Assembly: GCF_025244705.1 (NCBI RefSeq)
Contig: NZ_CP104207.1
Span: forward strand, 1,550,001-1,614,000
Length of the DNA stretch: 64,000 nucleotides
Direction: 5' to 3'
From: Sphingopyxis sp. PET50
Lineage (GTDB): Bacteria; Pseudomonadota; Alphaproteobacteria; Sphingomonadales; Sphingomonadaceae
Shown here: piece after piece, positions 46,788-55,814 of the stretch
How positions within the stretch are numbered: position 1 is the first letter of the stretch
How the letters are laid out: every line of letters begins with the position of its first letter
Notes under the pieces: model-generated
What the model was told of the DNA's origin: nothing
Seen by the model: only the letters and a program-made list of their open reading frames with translations
The model's database searches: none
Position numbers and translations under genes: made by a program

Positions 46788-49130
46788 TCAAAACTCAATC
46801 AGCGAGGATTCCACTTCCCGCAGCAGCCGTCTATATTTTGCTGCATTATAACTATCTCTACTACCTAGCTTTGAGGCGGATTTGAATGCATCCGAGAGTT
46901 TCGCCTGCGCAACACCAAGCCAAGCGAATGATTCGGGCGTCCTAAGATGTTTTGCGACTCTCATTGCTTGGTCTGAGAATCGCAGAAGATGATATCCACG
47001 CCATTGATCATTCTCGATACAAGACTGAAGGACTCTCATGCTTTCCCTTATTCCGTCAAGCGCTATGCTGTCACCTACATTAGATTCAAACACACCTATG
47101 TTAGCTTCAAATAGAATTACAGCGTGAGAGTTACGAATTGCAAAGTTCCTGTTTCCAGTAATGGTCATAGCCTTGTCAATCCATTCAAACGCCTGAGAAT
47201 ACTTACCCTTCTTCGACATATAAACTGCGCCATGCTGATAATCATATGCATTTTCAGCGATTAAAAACAACTTTTCATAAAAAGCCTTACCATCTTTTGG
47301 ATCAGGAAATGCCTTAACGGCGAAATCATTGTCGTAGGCATAACGACGAAACGTTCGGTAGTCAGGTATCACTCGAGGACCCACGCTCTTATGGAAACGA
47401 TCATACATCCGACCAAAGGCTTCTTGCCGACTTTCCCGGATAGCAATTCTCGCCAATCCCGAGGATCGAACGCTGAAATGGTCTTGCGTTGAGTCGTCTG
47501 GATTGTCAGTCTCTCCGACGAATTCATTAATTCTTTGAACAATATCATACCCCTCAGCATAATCCTTAGTATGAAGAAACATATGGATCATGTCATAAGA
47601 GACAAGCGTTCGACACATGTTAGAATAGCACGCCATCAAATAGACATCAAATGCGCGAGAATCTCGCTGCTCGAACTCCGCAAGCTTGTTTCGAAACCGC
47701 AATCTCAGATCTTGGTCAAATACATGCCTTACTAGACCCTCAAATAATCCCAGATACTCTGCATCCTCAATCATATTAGCAGGCGTTGTCGACTGATTTC
47801 TCCGTCGAATATCAGCAGGTAATGAGTTGAGGATGGATTGCATATCGGGAGGCGATACCGAGGTGCACGAAACCGTCTCCAACGGAGCCCTCAGGCTACG
47901 GGGATTAATAGAGTCATAAAATATGCTCGATTCCGCAACGATGAATTTGAAACCGCCAGCATCAGCGAGCATGTTAAATCCGTCTCGAGAATCTATAAAC
48001 TGATCAATGAAAACCACTGGCTTATTAGATGAATCGGAATATTCTGCTATAATCTCCTGAGCTATTGCAATAGATAGCCTATCAAAGTATATACACCTTC
48101 TTTTTGTGCTGAGTTCCGTTGCCACTTGCCGTAGAATTGTACTTTTTCCTGACAGCGGAAGGCCAACGATCGATACATTTTTGCCCTGCAGAGCTTTATC
48201 AAGGACTGTCCTAAGGGGCCGCCTTTTAACAACTTGGGGCGAATAAGCATCTGACCATTCCGGTTCGGCACCAAGAAAGAATACTCGCACCGGGCGTTGC
48301 GCCACCTGATCCCGCGATGGGATTCTCCCAAGAACAGTGCGAGCCTCAAAAGCCTTCGTCACCGAAGGTAAGTCGCCGACATAATTAAGAAAGTCCTCAA
48401 TTGAACCTTCAACTATATTGAAACCTAGGCTGTCATACAACTTACGCGCGGCTTCGGTAGCTTCGTAAAGCAACACCCATCTATTCGCGTTACCAAGAGT
48501 GGAATTATGGAGCGCCTGCAGCACCCCAGCGTCGTTCATGCCGTAGCCGAGAAACAGAGTAGGTCGCCTTTGCAATTCCCTCTGGAAAACAAACCAAGTT
48601 TGCTGGTCCGATTGGAAGGCCGAAGATATCTGTCCGGCTGTAAAAACGAAATTGGGCTCTTCGTGATCAACGCATCCATGCAAAGGAATATATTGAATTG
48701 CCGATCCTATATCTCGCGGCTCTCCAAATTCATGAACATCATGGAATACCGGAGACGCAAAACCGTCAATCGGACGAAAAATTTTGCGGGCCAAGTTATC
48801 TATATTAGTAGTATAGATATGACTAATAGAAATATTTCTTAGATCATCATACTGCTCAAAGCCACTATCTACATTAAATATATCTATTAAAAACTGATCG
48901 ACATCTGACTTAGAATCGCTTGATAGGATGGTATACACGGACTGTAAATCAAGATCAGAAAGCTCTGTCCTTTCAAATTTACCAATCAGCGCTTCCTTTA
49001 AGCCATTTCCCGTCGGAAGATTCTGCTTTTTGGCATTCACGGCCAAAGTTGAAAAGCCCGCACCCAAGAATATATTGACCCGATCAGAAAGATCGGCCTG
49101 AAGAAGGCCAGGTTCAGATACTTTTAACAT
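46788..49130 (-). CDS. SIR2 domain plus P-loop NTPase (STAND-like) protein, candidate anti-phage effector
   Basis: 780 residues. N-terminal SIR2 domain: GAGFS (23-27), TTNID (107-111, catalytic-site Asn109), LHG with His151, and GYGMND (195-200). Then a P-loop NTPase: Walker A GLPLSGKST (323-331), Walker B VVFIDQF (372-378), sensor-like FIVAESS (397-403). The C-terminal 330 residues are helical with TPR-like stretches (about 620-690). This order matches SIR2-STAND defence proteins such as Avs5, where target sensing triggers NAD+ destruction. The start 49130 has GAGGGAG upstream; 49148 is possible. A sampled line is 43% GC against about two thirds in the flanks, so it was probably acquired. 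The frame is intact. Confidence 0.82.
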   Translation of the reverse strand: MLKVSEPGLLQADLSDRVNIFLGAGFSTLAVNAKKQNLPTGNGLKEALIGKFERTELSDLDLQSVYTILSSDSKSDVDQFLIDIFNVDSGFEQYDDLRNISISHIYTTNIDNLARKIFRPIDGFASPVFHDVHEFGEPRDIGSAIQYIPLHGCVDHEEPNFVFTAGQISSAFQSDQQTWFVFQRELQRRPTLFLGYGMNDAGVLQALHNSTLGNANRWVLLYEATEAARKLYDSLGFNIVEGSIEDFLNYVGDLPSVTKAFEARTVLGRIPSRDQVAQRPVRVFFLGAEPEWSDAYSPQVVKRRPLRTVLDKALQGKNVSIVGLPLSGKSTILRQVATELSTKRRCIYFDRLSIAIAQEIIAEYSDSSNKPVVFIDQFIDSRDGFNMLADAGGFKFIVAESSIFYDSINPRSLRAPLETVSCTSVSPPDMQSILNSLPADIRRRNQSTTPANMIEDAEYLGLFEGLVRHVFDQDLRLRFRNKLAEFEQRDSRAFDVYLMACYSNMCRTLVSYDMIHMFLHTKDYAEGYDIVQRINEFVGETDNPDDSTQDHFSVRSSGLARIAIRESRQEAFGRMYDRFHKSVGPRVIPDYRTFRRYAYDNDFAVKAFPDPKDGKAFYEKLFLIAENAYDYQHGAVYMSKKGKYSQAFEWIDKAMTITGNRNFAIRNSHAVILFEANIGVFESNVGDSIALDGIRESMRVLQSCIENDQWRGYHLLRFSDQAMRVAKHLRTPESFAWLGVAQAKLSDAFKSASKLGSRDSYNAAKYRRLLREVESSLIEF

Positions 49131-49211
49131 ATGATCTCCCTCACCCATCCTAGCTAAGCTACATTCCCGCCGCAGACAAGCCTTCGCCCCGGCGGCGAAG
49201 CGAGCGGCGCA

Positions 49212-49250
49212 ATGACATATATATGACAATCCCTGTCACAAACACGTCAC
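49212..49250. promoter_or_regulatory. Two divergent PHO-box-like elements between the SIR2 gene and pstS
   Basis: Plus strand: CTGTCACAAACACGTCAC at 49233-49250, two TGTCA-type half-sites 11 bases apart (49234 and 49245), pointing to pstS 82 bases away. Minus strand: TTGTCATATATATGTCATT (49211-49229), half-sites again 11 bases apart, pointing to the SIR2 gene, also 82 bases from its ATG. The known PhoB consensus is two CTGTCAT-like units with 11-base spacing. No convincing -10 element was placed for either direction. Confidence 0.7.
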
Positions 49251-49331
49251 ACAAAACCCCCATTGGCCACTCAGCGAGTCGCCGCGGGGGTGGCGGTTCG
49301 CTCCGTTAGCGACCCCCGACAGGATCATCCC

Positions 49332-50382
49332 ATGGCCAAGAATTTCGCCCTCATCGTCGAGCGCCGCGACCATCGCGCTGGCGCTTTCCGCGTGCCAGGA
49401 CCAGGCCTCCTCGGGCGGCGCGGCGCGCGATTATATCAGCGCCGTCGGCTCGTCGACCGTCTATCCCTTTGCCACCACCGTCGGCGAGAAATTCGCCGAG
49501 GCGACCGGCAACAAGACGCCCAAGATCGACAGCACCGGCACCGGCGGCGGCTTCGAACGCTTCTGCGCGGGCGTCGGCGGCGACACCCCCGACATCGCGA
49601 ACGCCTCGCGCCGCATCAAGAAGAAGGAGTTCGACACCTGCGCCAAGAATGGCGTGACCGAGATCGTCGAAATCCAGATCGGCATCGACGGCATCGCGCT
49701 GGGCGAGGCCGCGCGCGGCCCCGGCTTCAAGCTGTCGGAAGAGGATGTCTATAAGGCTCTTGCTGCCAACCCCTATGGCAAGCCCAACGCCGCGAAGACG
49801 TGGAAGGACGTCAACCCCGCCCTTCCCGCCGTCGCCATCTCGGTCTTCGGCCCGCCGTCGACCAGCGGCACTTACGATGCGTTCAAGGAGCTGATCCTCG
49901 GCAAGGGCTGCGACGCCAATGCCGGCATGAAGGCGCTGAAGGACAGCAACAAGGACAAGCATGAGGAAATCTGCACGACCTTGCGCGGCGCGCCCTATTA
50001 TGTCGAGCAGGGCGAGAATGATAATCTGATCATCTCGAAGCTCGACAAGAACCCGACCAGCCTCGGCATCTTCGGCTTCAGCTATCTCGAGGCCAACAAG
50101 GACAAGATCAAGGCGGTGCCGGTACAGGGCGTGTCGCCGACCTATGAGACGATCGCCAACGGCAGCTACCCCGGCTGGCGCCCGCTCTATATCTACGTCA
50201 AGAAGAAGCATGTCGGGGTGATCCCCGGCCTCGCCGAATATGTCGCCGAATTCCTGAAAGGATCGGGCGAAGGCGGCTATCTCGCCGAAAAGGGGCTGAT
50301 CGTGCTGTCGGGACGCGGCGCCGAGGCTGCGGCGGCCGTGGCGAAGGGCATGACGCCGCTCGACGGGTCGCAGCTCAAGTAA
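49332..50382 (+). CDS. pstS: Phosphate ABC transporter substrate-binding protein (one frameshift)
   Basis: About 349 residues of the PBP-like PstS family of alphaproteobacteria. The start MAKNFALIV at 49332 is followed by a break at about 49360 (GTCGAGCGCC, one extra base); once removed the leader reads SAATIALALSACQDQ, a signal peptide ending in a lipobox-like SAC. Phosphate-binding loops SAVGSSTVYPF, DSTGTGGGFERF and ASRRIKKKE follow. The length is 3n+1. Binds periplasmic phosphate for PstCAB. It is the first gene of the operon, under a PHO box. Confidence 0.92.
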
Positions 50383-50448
50383 GGGCGGCACGGGTGGCCG
50401 GGGATGGGACCTCATTCCCGCGCCGAGCCGCCGGTTTTTCGTCTTCTT

Positions 50449-50559
50449 CCCCTCCCCTGCGGGGAGGGGACCGAGGGGTGGGGGAGCGAAACCACGAGGT
50501 TTCGCGTCGCCGCAAGCGAGGGTACACCCCCACCCGGCCTCCCCCTCAAGGGGGAGGGG
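50449..50559. repeat. Paired palindromic repeat between pstS and pstC, copy 8
   Basis: Hairpins CCCCTCCCCTGCGGGGAGGGG (50449-50469) and CCTCCCCCTCAAGGGGGAGG (50539-50559) with a core GCGAAACCACGAGGTTTCGC. In this place it could act as an attenuator or mRNA-stability element that lets pstS be expressed more strongly than the genes behind it. The rest of the 266-base gap holds no gene. Confidence 0.8.
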
Positions 50560-50648
50560 ATCAAAATATGACGCCGAGTCACGAAACTGCCATGCGCCGC
50601 CGCTTTGGGTCGGCCACATGATGACGCAAATGCGATAACGGGGACACT

Positions 50649-52026
50649 GTGACCTTTAACGCCGCCGCCTTGCTGCTCCTGATCGCCGGCCTCGCGCTGA
50701 TCGGCTGGCTGGCTAAGCCGGGCGCGCTCGGCGCTGCTCGCGGGCCGCACCGGGAAAAAGCTCCATTCGCGCCCGCAATATCATGGCTGGTATGTCGCGC
50801 TGTGGCTGTTCGCCCCCGCGGCGCTGTTCCTCGCGGTGTGGAGCGCGGTGTCGCCGGGCCTCGTCACCAACAGCGTGCTGGCGAGCGAGGCGGCGAAGGA
50901 CCTGCCCGCCTTCGGCTTCGAGCGCGGTGCGATCCTGTCCGACGCGCGCAACGTCGCGCAGGGGCGGCAGGAGGCGGTGCGCATCCCCGCCGCGGCGCCG
51001 CTGGTCGAACATTATGCCGCCGCGGGGCACAAATATGCCTGGATCGGCATCGGCGCGATGCTGGCGCTCGCGCTGGCGGGCGGTCTTTATGCCTACACGC
51101 GCATCCAGCCCGATTTCCGCGCGCGATCGCGGGTCGAAAAGATCGTGATGCTGGTGCTGCTGCTGGCGTCGCTCGTCGCGATCCTGACGACCTTCGGCAT
51201 CGTGCTGTCGCTCCTGTTCGAATCGATCCGCTTCTTCCGGCTCGTGCCGCCCGGCGAATTGCTGTTCGGCACCAATTGGGCGCCGACGAGCGGGGCGCCG
51301 GTTCCGGGCACCTTCGGCGGCATCCCGCTGTTCTGGGGCACGGTGCTGATCGGCGCGATCATCGCGATGATTGTCGCGATCCCGGTCGGCATGATGAGCG
51401 CGGTGTACCTCACCCAATATGCCGACCCGCGCGTGCGCCGCTGGGTGAAGCCGTGCCTCGAGATCCTCGCGGGCGTGCCGACCGTCGTCTATGGCTATTT
51501 CGCCGCGCTGACGGTGGCGCCGGCGCTGCGCAATTTCGCGGCGATGCTGGGCATCCCGAACGCCAGCACCGAAAGCGCGCTGGCGGCGGGCATCGTGATG
51601 GGGGTGATGATCATCCCCTTCGTCTCGTCGATGGCCGACGACAGCATCAATGCGGTGCCGCAGGCGATGCGCGACGGGTCGCTGGCGCTCGGCGCGACGC
51701 CGAACGAGACGATCCGCCAGGTGCTGATCCCCGCCGCGCTGCCCGGCGTGATGGGCGGCATCCTCCTCGCGGTCAGCCGCGCGATCGGCGAGACGATGAT
51801 CGTGGTGATGGCCGCCGGGCTGTCCGCCAACATGACCGCCAACCCCTTTGCCAGCGTCACGACGGTGACCGCGCAGATCGTCAAGCTGCTGACCGGCGAC
51901 CAGGAATTCGACAGCGCCAAGACGCTTGCCGCCTTCGCGCTCGGCCTCGTGCTGTTCGTCGTGACGCTGCTCCTCAACATCGTCGCGCTGCGCATCGTCA
52001 AGAAATATCGCGAAGCCTATGAGTGA
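50649..52026 (+). CDS. pstC: Phosphate ABC transporter permease PstC (one frameshift)
   Basis: About 458 residues, the long PstC form with an extended N-terminal region. GTG start at 50649 with an N-terminal helix NAAALLLLIAGLALIGWLA. The frame breaks at 50714 (GGCTAAGCC, one extra T); removing it gives SRARSALLAGRTGKKLHSRPQ. The later permease domain carries EILAGVPTVVYGYFA and the EAA-type loop ALGATPNETIRQVLIPAALPG. The length is 3n+1. Forms the channel with PstA. Its stop overlaps the pstA start by eight bases. Confidence 0.92.
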
Positions 52027-53275
52027 CATGACCTCTCCCACCGATTGGAAGGGCGCGGCGATGCAGGCGCGGATCGCGCGGCGGTACGGTGCCGAGCGGC
52101 GGTTCAAGCTGCTCGGGCTCGCCGCGGTGCTCGCGTCGGGCGCCTTCCTCGCCTTCCTGCTGTTCGTCATGGTCGGCAACGGGCTGCGCGGCTTCACCTA
52201 TACGCACGTTGCGGTTCCGGTCGATTTTGCGGGCACGCCGCTGACGATCGACCCCGCGCGGTTCGGCGATGCCGGCGCCGATCAGGCGATCGCGAGCGCG
52301 GGGCTCGCCGACATCGTCGCGCTCTCCGCCGACCGGGCGCTGGGCGAAGGCGGATCGTCGCTGATCAGCGAAAATGCGTGGAAGGAAGTGCGCTCGGCGA
52401 TCAAGGACGACCCCGAATTGCTGAAAGGCAAGACGCTGTTCGACCTGCCCGCCTCGAGCGGCGTCGATATCGCGGCGAAGGAGGGCGCGAGCGGCGCGCT
52501 GGGCGCGACGGTCGATGCGCTGCGCAAGGACGGCAAATTGTCGACCGGCATCCACTGGCCCTTCTTCCGCAACGCCGACGCCACCGACCCCGCGGTCGCA
52601 GGCATCTGGGGGGCGCTCAAGGGGTCGGTGCTGACGATCCTGATCGCCTTCCTGATCGCCTTCCCCACCGGGGTGCTCGCCGCGCTTTACCTCGAGGAAT
52701 ATGCGCCGAAGAACCGCTGGACCGACCTGATCGAAGTGTCGATCAACAATCTGGCGGCGGTGCCCTCGATCATCTTCGGGCTGCTCGCGCTCGCGGTGTT
52801 CATCAACTGGTTCGGCATCTGCCAGGCGAGCGCGCTCGTCGGCGGACTGACGCTGGCGCTGATGACGATGCCGGTGATCGTCATCGCCAGCCGCAACGCG
52901 ATCAAGGCGGTGCCGCCGTCGATCCGCGACGCGGCGCTCGGCGTCGGCGCGAGCCCGGTGCAGGTGGTGTTCCACCATGTCCTGCCGCTCGCGCTGCCCG
53001 GCATTTTGACCGGCACGATCATCGGCATGGCGCGCGCGCTGGGCGAAACCGCGCCGCTGCTGCTGATCGGGATGCGCGCCTTTATCGGCGACGTGCCCGG
53101 CGGCATCTGCTCGCCCGCGACGGTGCTGCCGATGCAGATATTCCTCTGGTCGGACGAGGTCGACCGCGGCTTCGTCGAAAAGACCTCCGCCGCGATCATC
53201 GTGCTGCTCATCGTCTTGCTGTCGATGAACGCGCTCGCCATCTATCTTCGCAACAAGTTTGAAAAACGCTGGTGA
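52019..53275 (+). CDS. pstA: Phosphate ABC transporter permease PstA
   Basis: 418 residues: a helix near residue 40, a long periplasmic segment (about residues 60-190, typical of the extended alphaproteobacterial PstA), then the permease domain with [30 protein letters not shown] and the EAA loop [21 protein letters not shown]. The frame is intact. It overlaps pstC upstream and pstB downstream, showing tight coupling of the transporter genes. Confidence 0.93.
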   Translation: MSDMTSPTDWKGAAMQARIARRYGAERRFKLLGLAAVLASGAFLAFLLFVMVGNGLRGFTYTHVAVPVDFAGTPLTIDPARFGDAGADQAIASAGLADIVALSADRALGEGGSSLISENAWKEVRSAIKDDPELLKGKTLFDLPASSGVDIAAKEGASGALGATVDALRKDGKLSTGIHWPFFRNADATDPAVAGIWGALKGSVLTILIAFLIAFPTGVLAALYLEEYAPKNRWTDLIEVSINNLAAVPSIIFGLLALAVFINWFGICQASALVGGLTLALMTMPVIVIASRNAIKAVPPSIRDAALGVGASPVQVVFHHVLPLALPGILTGTIIGMARALGETAPLLLIGMRAFIGDVPGGICSPATVLPMQIFLWSDEVDRGFVEKTSAAIIVLLIVLLSMNALAIYLRNKFEKRW

Positions 53276-53277
53276 TC

Positions 53278-54060
53278 ATGACCCAAGAAGATCTCACTAT
53301 CGCCGACCCCAAGATGACCGCGCACGGCGTCAACGTCTTTTACGGCGAGAAGCAGGCGATCAACAATGTGTCGATCGACGTCGGCACCGACCTGGTTACC
53401 GCCTTCATCGGCCCGTCCGGCTGCGGCAAGTCGACCTTCCTGCGTTCGCTCAACCGGATGAATGACACCGTCGCGGGCGCGAAGGTGACCGGCGAGATCA
53501 AGCTCGACGGCGAGGATATCTATGCGCCGAGCATGGACGTGGTGCAGCTGCGCGCGCGCGTCGGCATGGTGTTCCAGAAACCCAACCCCTTCCCGAAATC
53601 GATCTATGACAATGTCGCCTATGGCCCGCGCATCCACGGCCTCGCGCCGCAAAAGGCCGACCTCGACGGCATCGTCGAAAGGGCGCTGACCCGCGCCGGC
53701 CTGTGGGACGAGGTCAAGGACCGGCTCGCCGAGAGCGGCACCGCGCTGTCGGGCGGGCAACAGCAGCGGCTGTGCATCGCGCGCGCGATCGCGGTCGACC
53801 CCGAAGTCGTGCTGATGGACGAGCCCTGCTCGGCGCTCGACCCGATCGCGACCGCGAAGATCGAGGAACTGATCCACGAATTGCGCGGCAAGTTCGCAAT
53901 CGTGATCGTCACGCACAATATGCAGCAGGCGGCGCGCGTGTCGCAGCGCACCGCCTTTTTCCACCTCGGGACGCTGGTCGAATATGGCAAGACCACCGAC
54001 ATCTTCACCAACCCGCGCCAGGAACGGACGAAGGACTATATCACCGGCCGCTATGGGTGA
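53278..54060 (+). CDS. pstB: Phosphate ABC transporter ATP-binding protein
   Basis: 260 residues. Walker [11 protein letters not shown]-loop [16 protein letters not shown], signature [14 protein letters not shown], Walker [14 protein letters not shown] and the switch histidine in VTHNMQQA are all present. It powers phosphate uptake through PstCA. Start taken at the ATG 53278; a GTG at 53272 overlapping the pstA stop would add two residues. A palindromic repeat separates it from phoU. Confidence 0.96.
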   Translation: MTQEDLTIADPKMTAHGVNVFYGEKQAINNVSIDVGTDLVTAFIGPSGCGKSTFLRSLNRMNDTVAGAKVTGEIKLDGEDIYAPSMDVVQLRARVGMVFQKPNPFPKSIYDNVAYGPRIHGLAPQKADLDGIVERALTRAGLWDEVKDRLAESGTALSGGQQQRLCIARAIAVDPEVVLMDEPCSALDPIATAKIEELIHELRGKFAIVIVTHNMQQAARVSQRTAFFHLGTLVEYGKTTDIFTNPRQERTKDYITGRYG

Positions 54061-54076
54061 TGCTGGCATCCCCTCT

Positions 54077-54148
54077 CCGTTCGCGTCGAGCGTAGTCGAG
54101 ACGCCGTGCAGGACCGAGGGGCGTCTCGACTACGCTCGACGCGAACGG
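54077..54148. repeat. Inverted repeat between pstB and phoU
   Basis: CCGTTCGCGTCGAGCGTAGT..GACGCC (54077-54105) and GGCGTC..ACTACGCTCGACGCGAACGG (54119-54148) pair as a stem of about 29 bases with a 13-base loop. It is a third palindrome family, distinct from the CCCTCCC units, within an operon. Confidence 0.85.
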
Positions 54149-54178
54149 AATAGCGATGGACTTTGAAGGACGAAGCAG

Positions 54179-54898
54179 ATGGCAGTAGTGAACGATCATA
54201 CGGTCAAGGCCTTCGACGAGGACCTGAACCGCCTCCGCGGCCTGATCAGCGAAATGGGCGGCCGCGCCGAACAGGCGCTGCTCCAGGCGATGACCGCGCT
54301 CAACAAGGGCGACCTCGACCTCGCGGCGCAGGTCGTGCGCGACGACCGGAAGATCGACGCGCTCGAAACCGAGGTCGAGCAGCTGACCGTGCAGACGATC
54401 GCGCTGCGCGCGCCGATGGCCGACGACCTGCGCGAGATGATCGCGGCGCTGAAGATCGTGTCGGTCGTCGAACGCATCGGCGATTATGCCAAGAACATCG
54501 CCAAGCGGGTGGCGCTGATGGACCAGACGCGGTCGATCGAGGCGATCCCGCTGCTGATGTCGATGTCGTCGATCGTCGCCGAGCTGGTCCATGACGCGCT
54601 CGACAGCTTCGCGGCGCGCGACGCCGAACTCGCGGTGCGGGTGACCGTCCGCGACAAGACCGTCGACGATTTCTACAACAGCATCTTTCGCACCCTCGTG
54701 ACCTTCATGATGGAAAATCCGAAATATATTTCGGAAAGCGCGCACCTGCTGTTCGTCGCCAAGAATCTCGAGCGCATGGGCGACCATGCGACCAATATCG
54801 CCGAGATGGTCTATTATGTCGTGACCGGCGGCCAGATGGAAGAACGCGAGCGCGGCGATCGGCCCGAAGATGGCGCCGCGGAGCAGGAGCAAGGCTGA
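54179..54898 (+). CDS. phoU: Phosphate signalling complex protein PhoU
   Basis: 239 residues, all helical, two PhoU repeats: the first with LRGLISEMGGRAEQALLQAM and the metal-binding-type ERIGDYAKNIAKRV, the second with VAKNLERMGDHATNIAEMVYY. PhoU links PstB to the PhoR kinase and represses the regulon when phosphate is plentiful. The last base overlaps the phoB start (TGATG). Confidence 0.96.
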   Translation: MAVVNDHTVKAFDEDLNRLRGLISEMGGRAEQALLQAMTALNKGDLDLAAQVVRDDRKIDALETEVEQLTVQTIALRAPMADDLREMIAALKIVSVVERIGDYAKNIAKRVALMDQTRSIEAIPLLMSMSSIVAELVHDALDSFAARDAELAVRVTVRDKTVDDFYNSIFRTLVTFMMENPKYISESAHLLFVAKNLERMGDHATNIAEMVYYVVTGGQMEERERGDRPEDGAAEQEQG

Positions 54899-55593
54899 TG
54901 CCGCAGCCCGACCTGCTGCTGATCGAGGATGACGAGGCGATCGCCGAACTCATCGTCTGGCATTTCGCACGCGAAGGCTTTTCGGTCCGCCAGACCCCCG
55001 ACGGCGAGCAGGCGCTCGTCCTTGTCGAGGAGCGCGTGCCCGACATCGTCCTGCTCGACTGGATGATCGAAAGCCTGCCCGGCATCGAAGTCTGCCGCCG
55101 CCTGCGCCGCAACCCGAAGTCGGCGAACGTCCCGATCATCATGCTCACCGCGCGCGGCGAGGAAGAGGACCGTATCCGCGGCCTCGAAACCGGCGCCGAC
55201 GACTATGTCACCAAGCCGTTCAGCCCGCGCGAGCTGGTCGCGCGCGTCTCGGCGGTGCTGCGCCGCCTGCGTCCCGCGCTTGCCGGCGAGCTGCTCGCCT
55301 ATGCCGATATCGAGCTCGATTCGGTCGCGCACAAGGTGGTGCGCGGCGGGCAGATCGTGAACATGGGTCCGACCGAATTCCGCCTGCTGCGCCATTTCAT
55401 GGAGCATCCGGGCCGCGTCTTTTCGCGCGGGCAATTGCTCGACAGCGTGTGGGGCCAGGACAGCGACATCGAACTTCGCACGGTCGACGTCCACATCCGG
55501 CGGCTGCGCAAGGCGATCAACCTGCCCGGCACCGCGGACATCATCCGCACGGTGCGTTCGGCGGGTTATGCGCTCGATGCGGGCAAGGGGTAG
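54898..55593 (+). CDS. phoB: Phosphate regulon response regulator PhoB
   Basis: 231 residues. The receiver domain has Asp11-Asp12, phosphorylated Asp54 (VLLDWMIESLPG), Thr in MLTARGEE and Lys in DYVTKPFSPREL. The winged-helix domain has MGPTEFRLLRHFMEHPGRVFSR and TVDVHIRRLRKAI. It binds PHO boxes such as those at 49212-49250 and 57221-57259. No phoR kinase gene is in the window. Confidence 0.96.
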   Translation: MPQPDLLLIEDDEAIAELIVWHFAREGFSVRQTPDGEQALVLVEERVPDIVLLDWMIESLPGIEVCRRLRRNPKSANVPIIMLTARGEEEDRIRGLETGADDYVTKPFSPRELVARVSAVLRRLRPALAGELLAYADIELDSVAHKVVRGGQIVNMGPTEFRLLRHFMEHPGRVFSRGQLLDSVWGQDSDIELRTVDVHIRRLRKAINLPGTADIIRTVRSAGYALDAGKG

Positions 55594-55814
55594 CGAGCGG
55601 CCGGTTACGGGCGGCATATGCCGTTCCCCCGGCGAAAGCGGGGGAACGGGAGGGCCGAAACGGGGCAATTGCGGTTAAGCCGCCTTATGGATCCCGCTGG
55701 CGCCGAGCGAAGTCGGGATACCCCGAAGGCGAGCGCTCCCGACGGGTGTCCTGAATTCGCTCGACACGAACGGACAAGGAAGACGGTCCCCTCCCCGCCC
55801 CCGCTTCTTCCGTG
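55594..55814. other. Intergenic region with hairpins after phoB
   Basis: A strong hairpin CCGTTCCCCC-GGCGAAAG-CGGGGGAACGG at 55621-55650 lies just behind phoB, and may end its transcript although no T-run follows. A degenerate repeat with CGAGCGCTCCCGACGG follows at 55725-55790. No gene is seen. Confidence 0.5.

Noticed and set aside
46788-49200. The SIR2 gene as part of a prophage or larger genomic island
   Set aside because: No integrase, phage gene, tRNA or direct repeat flanks it; the composition change is confined to this one gene.
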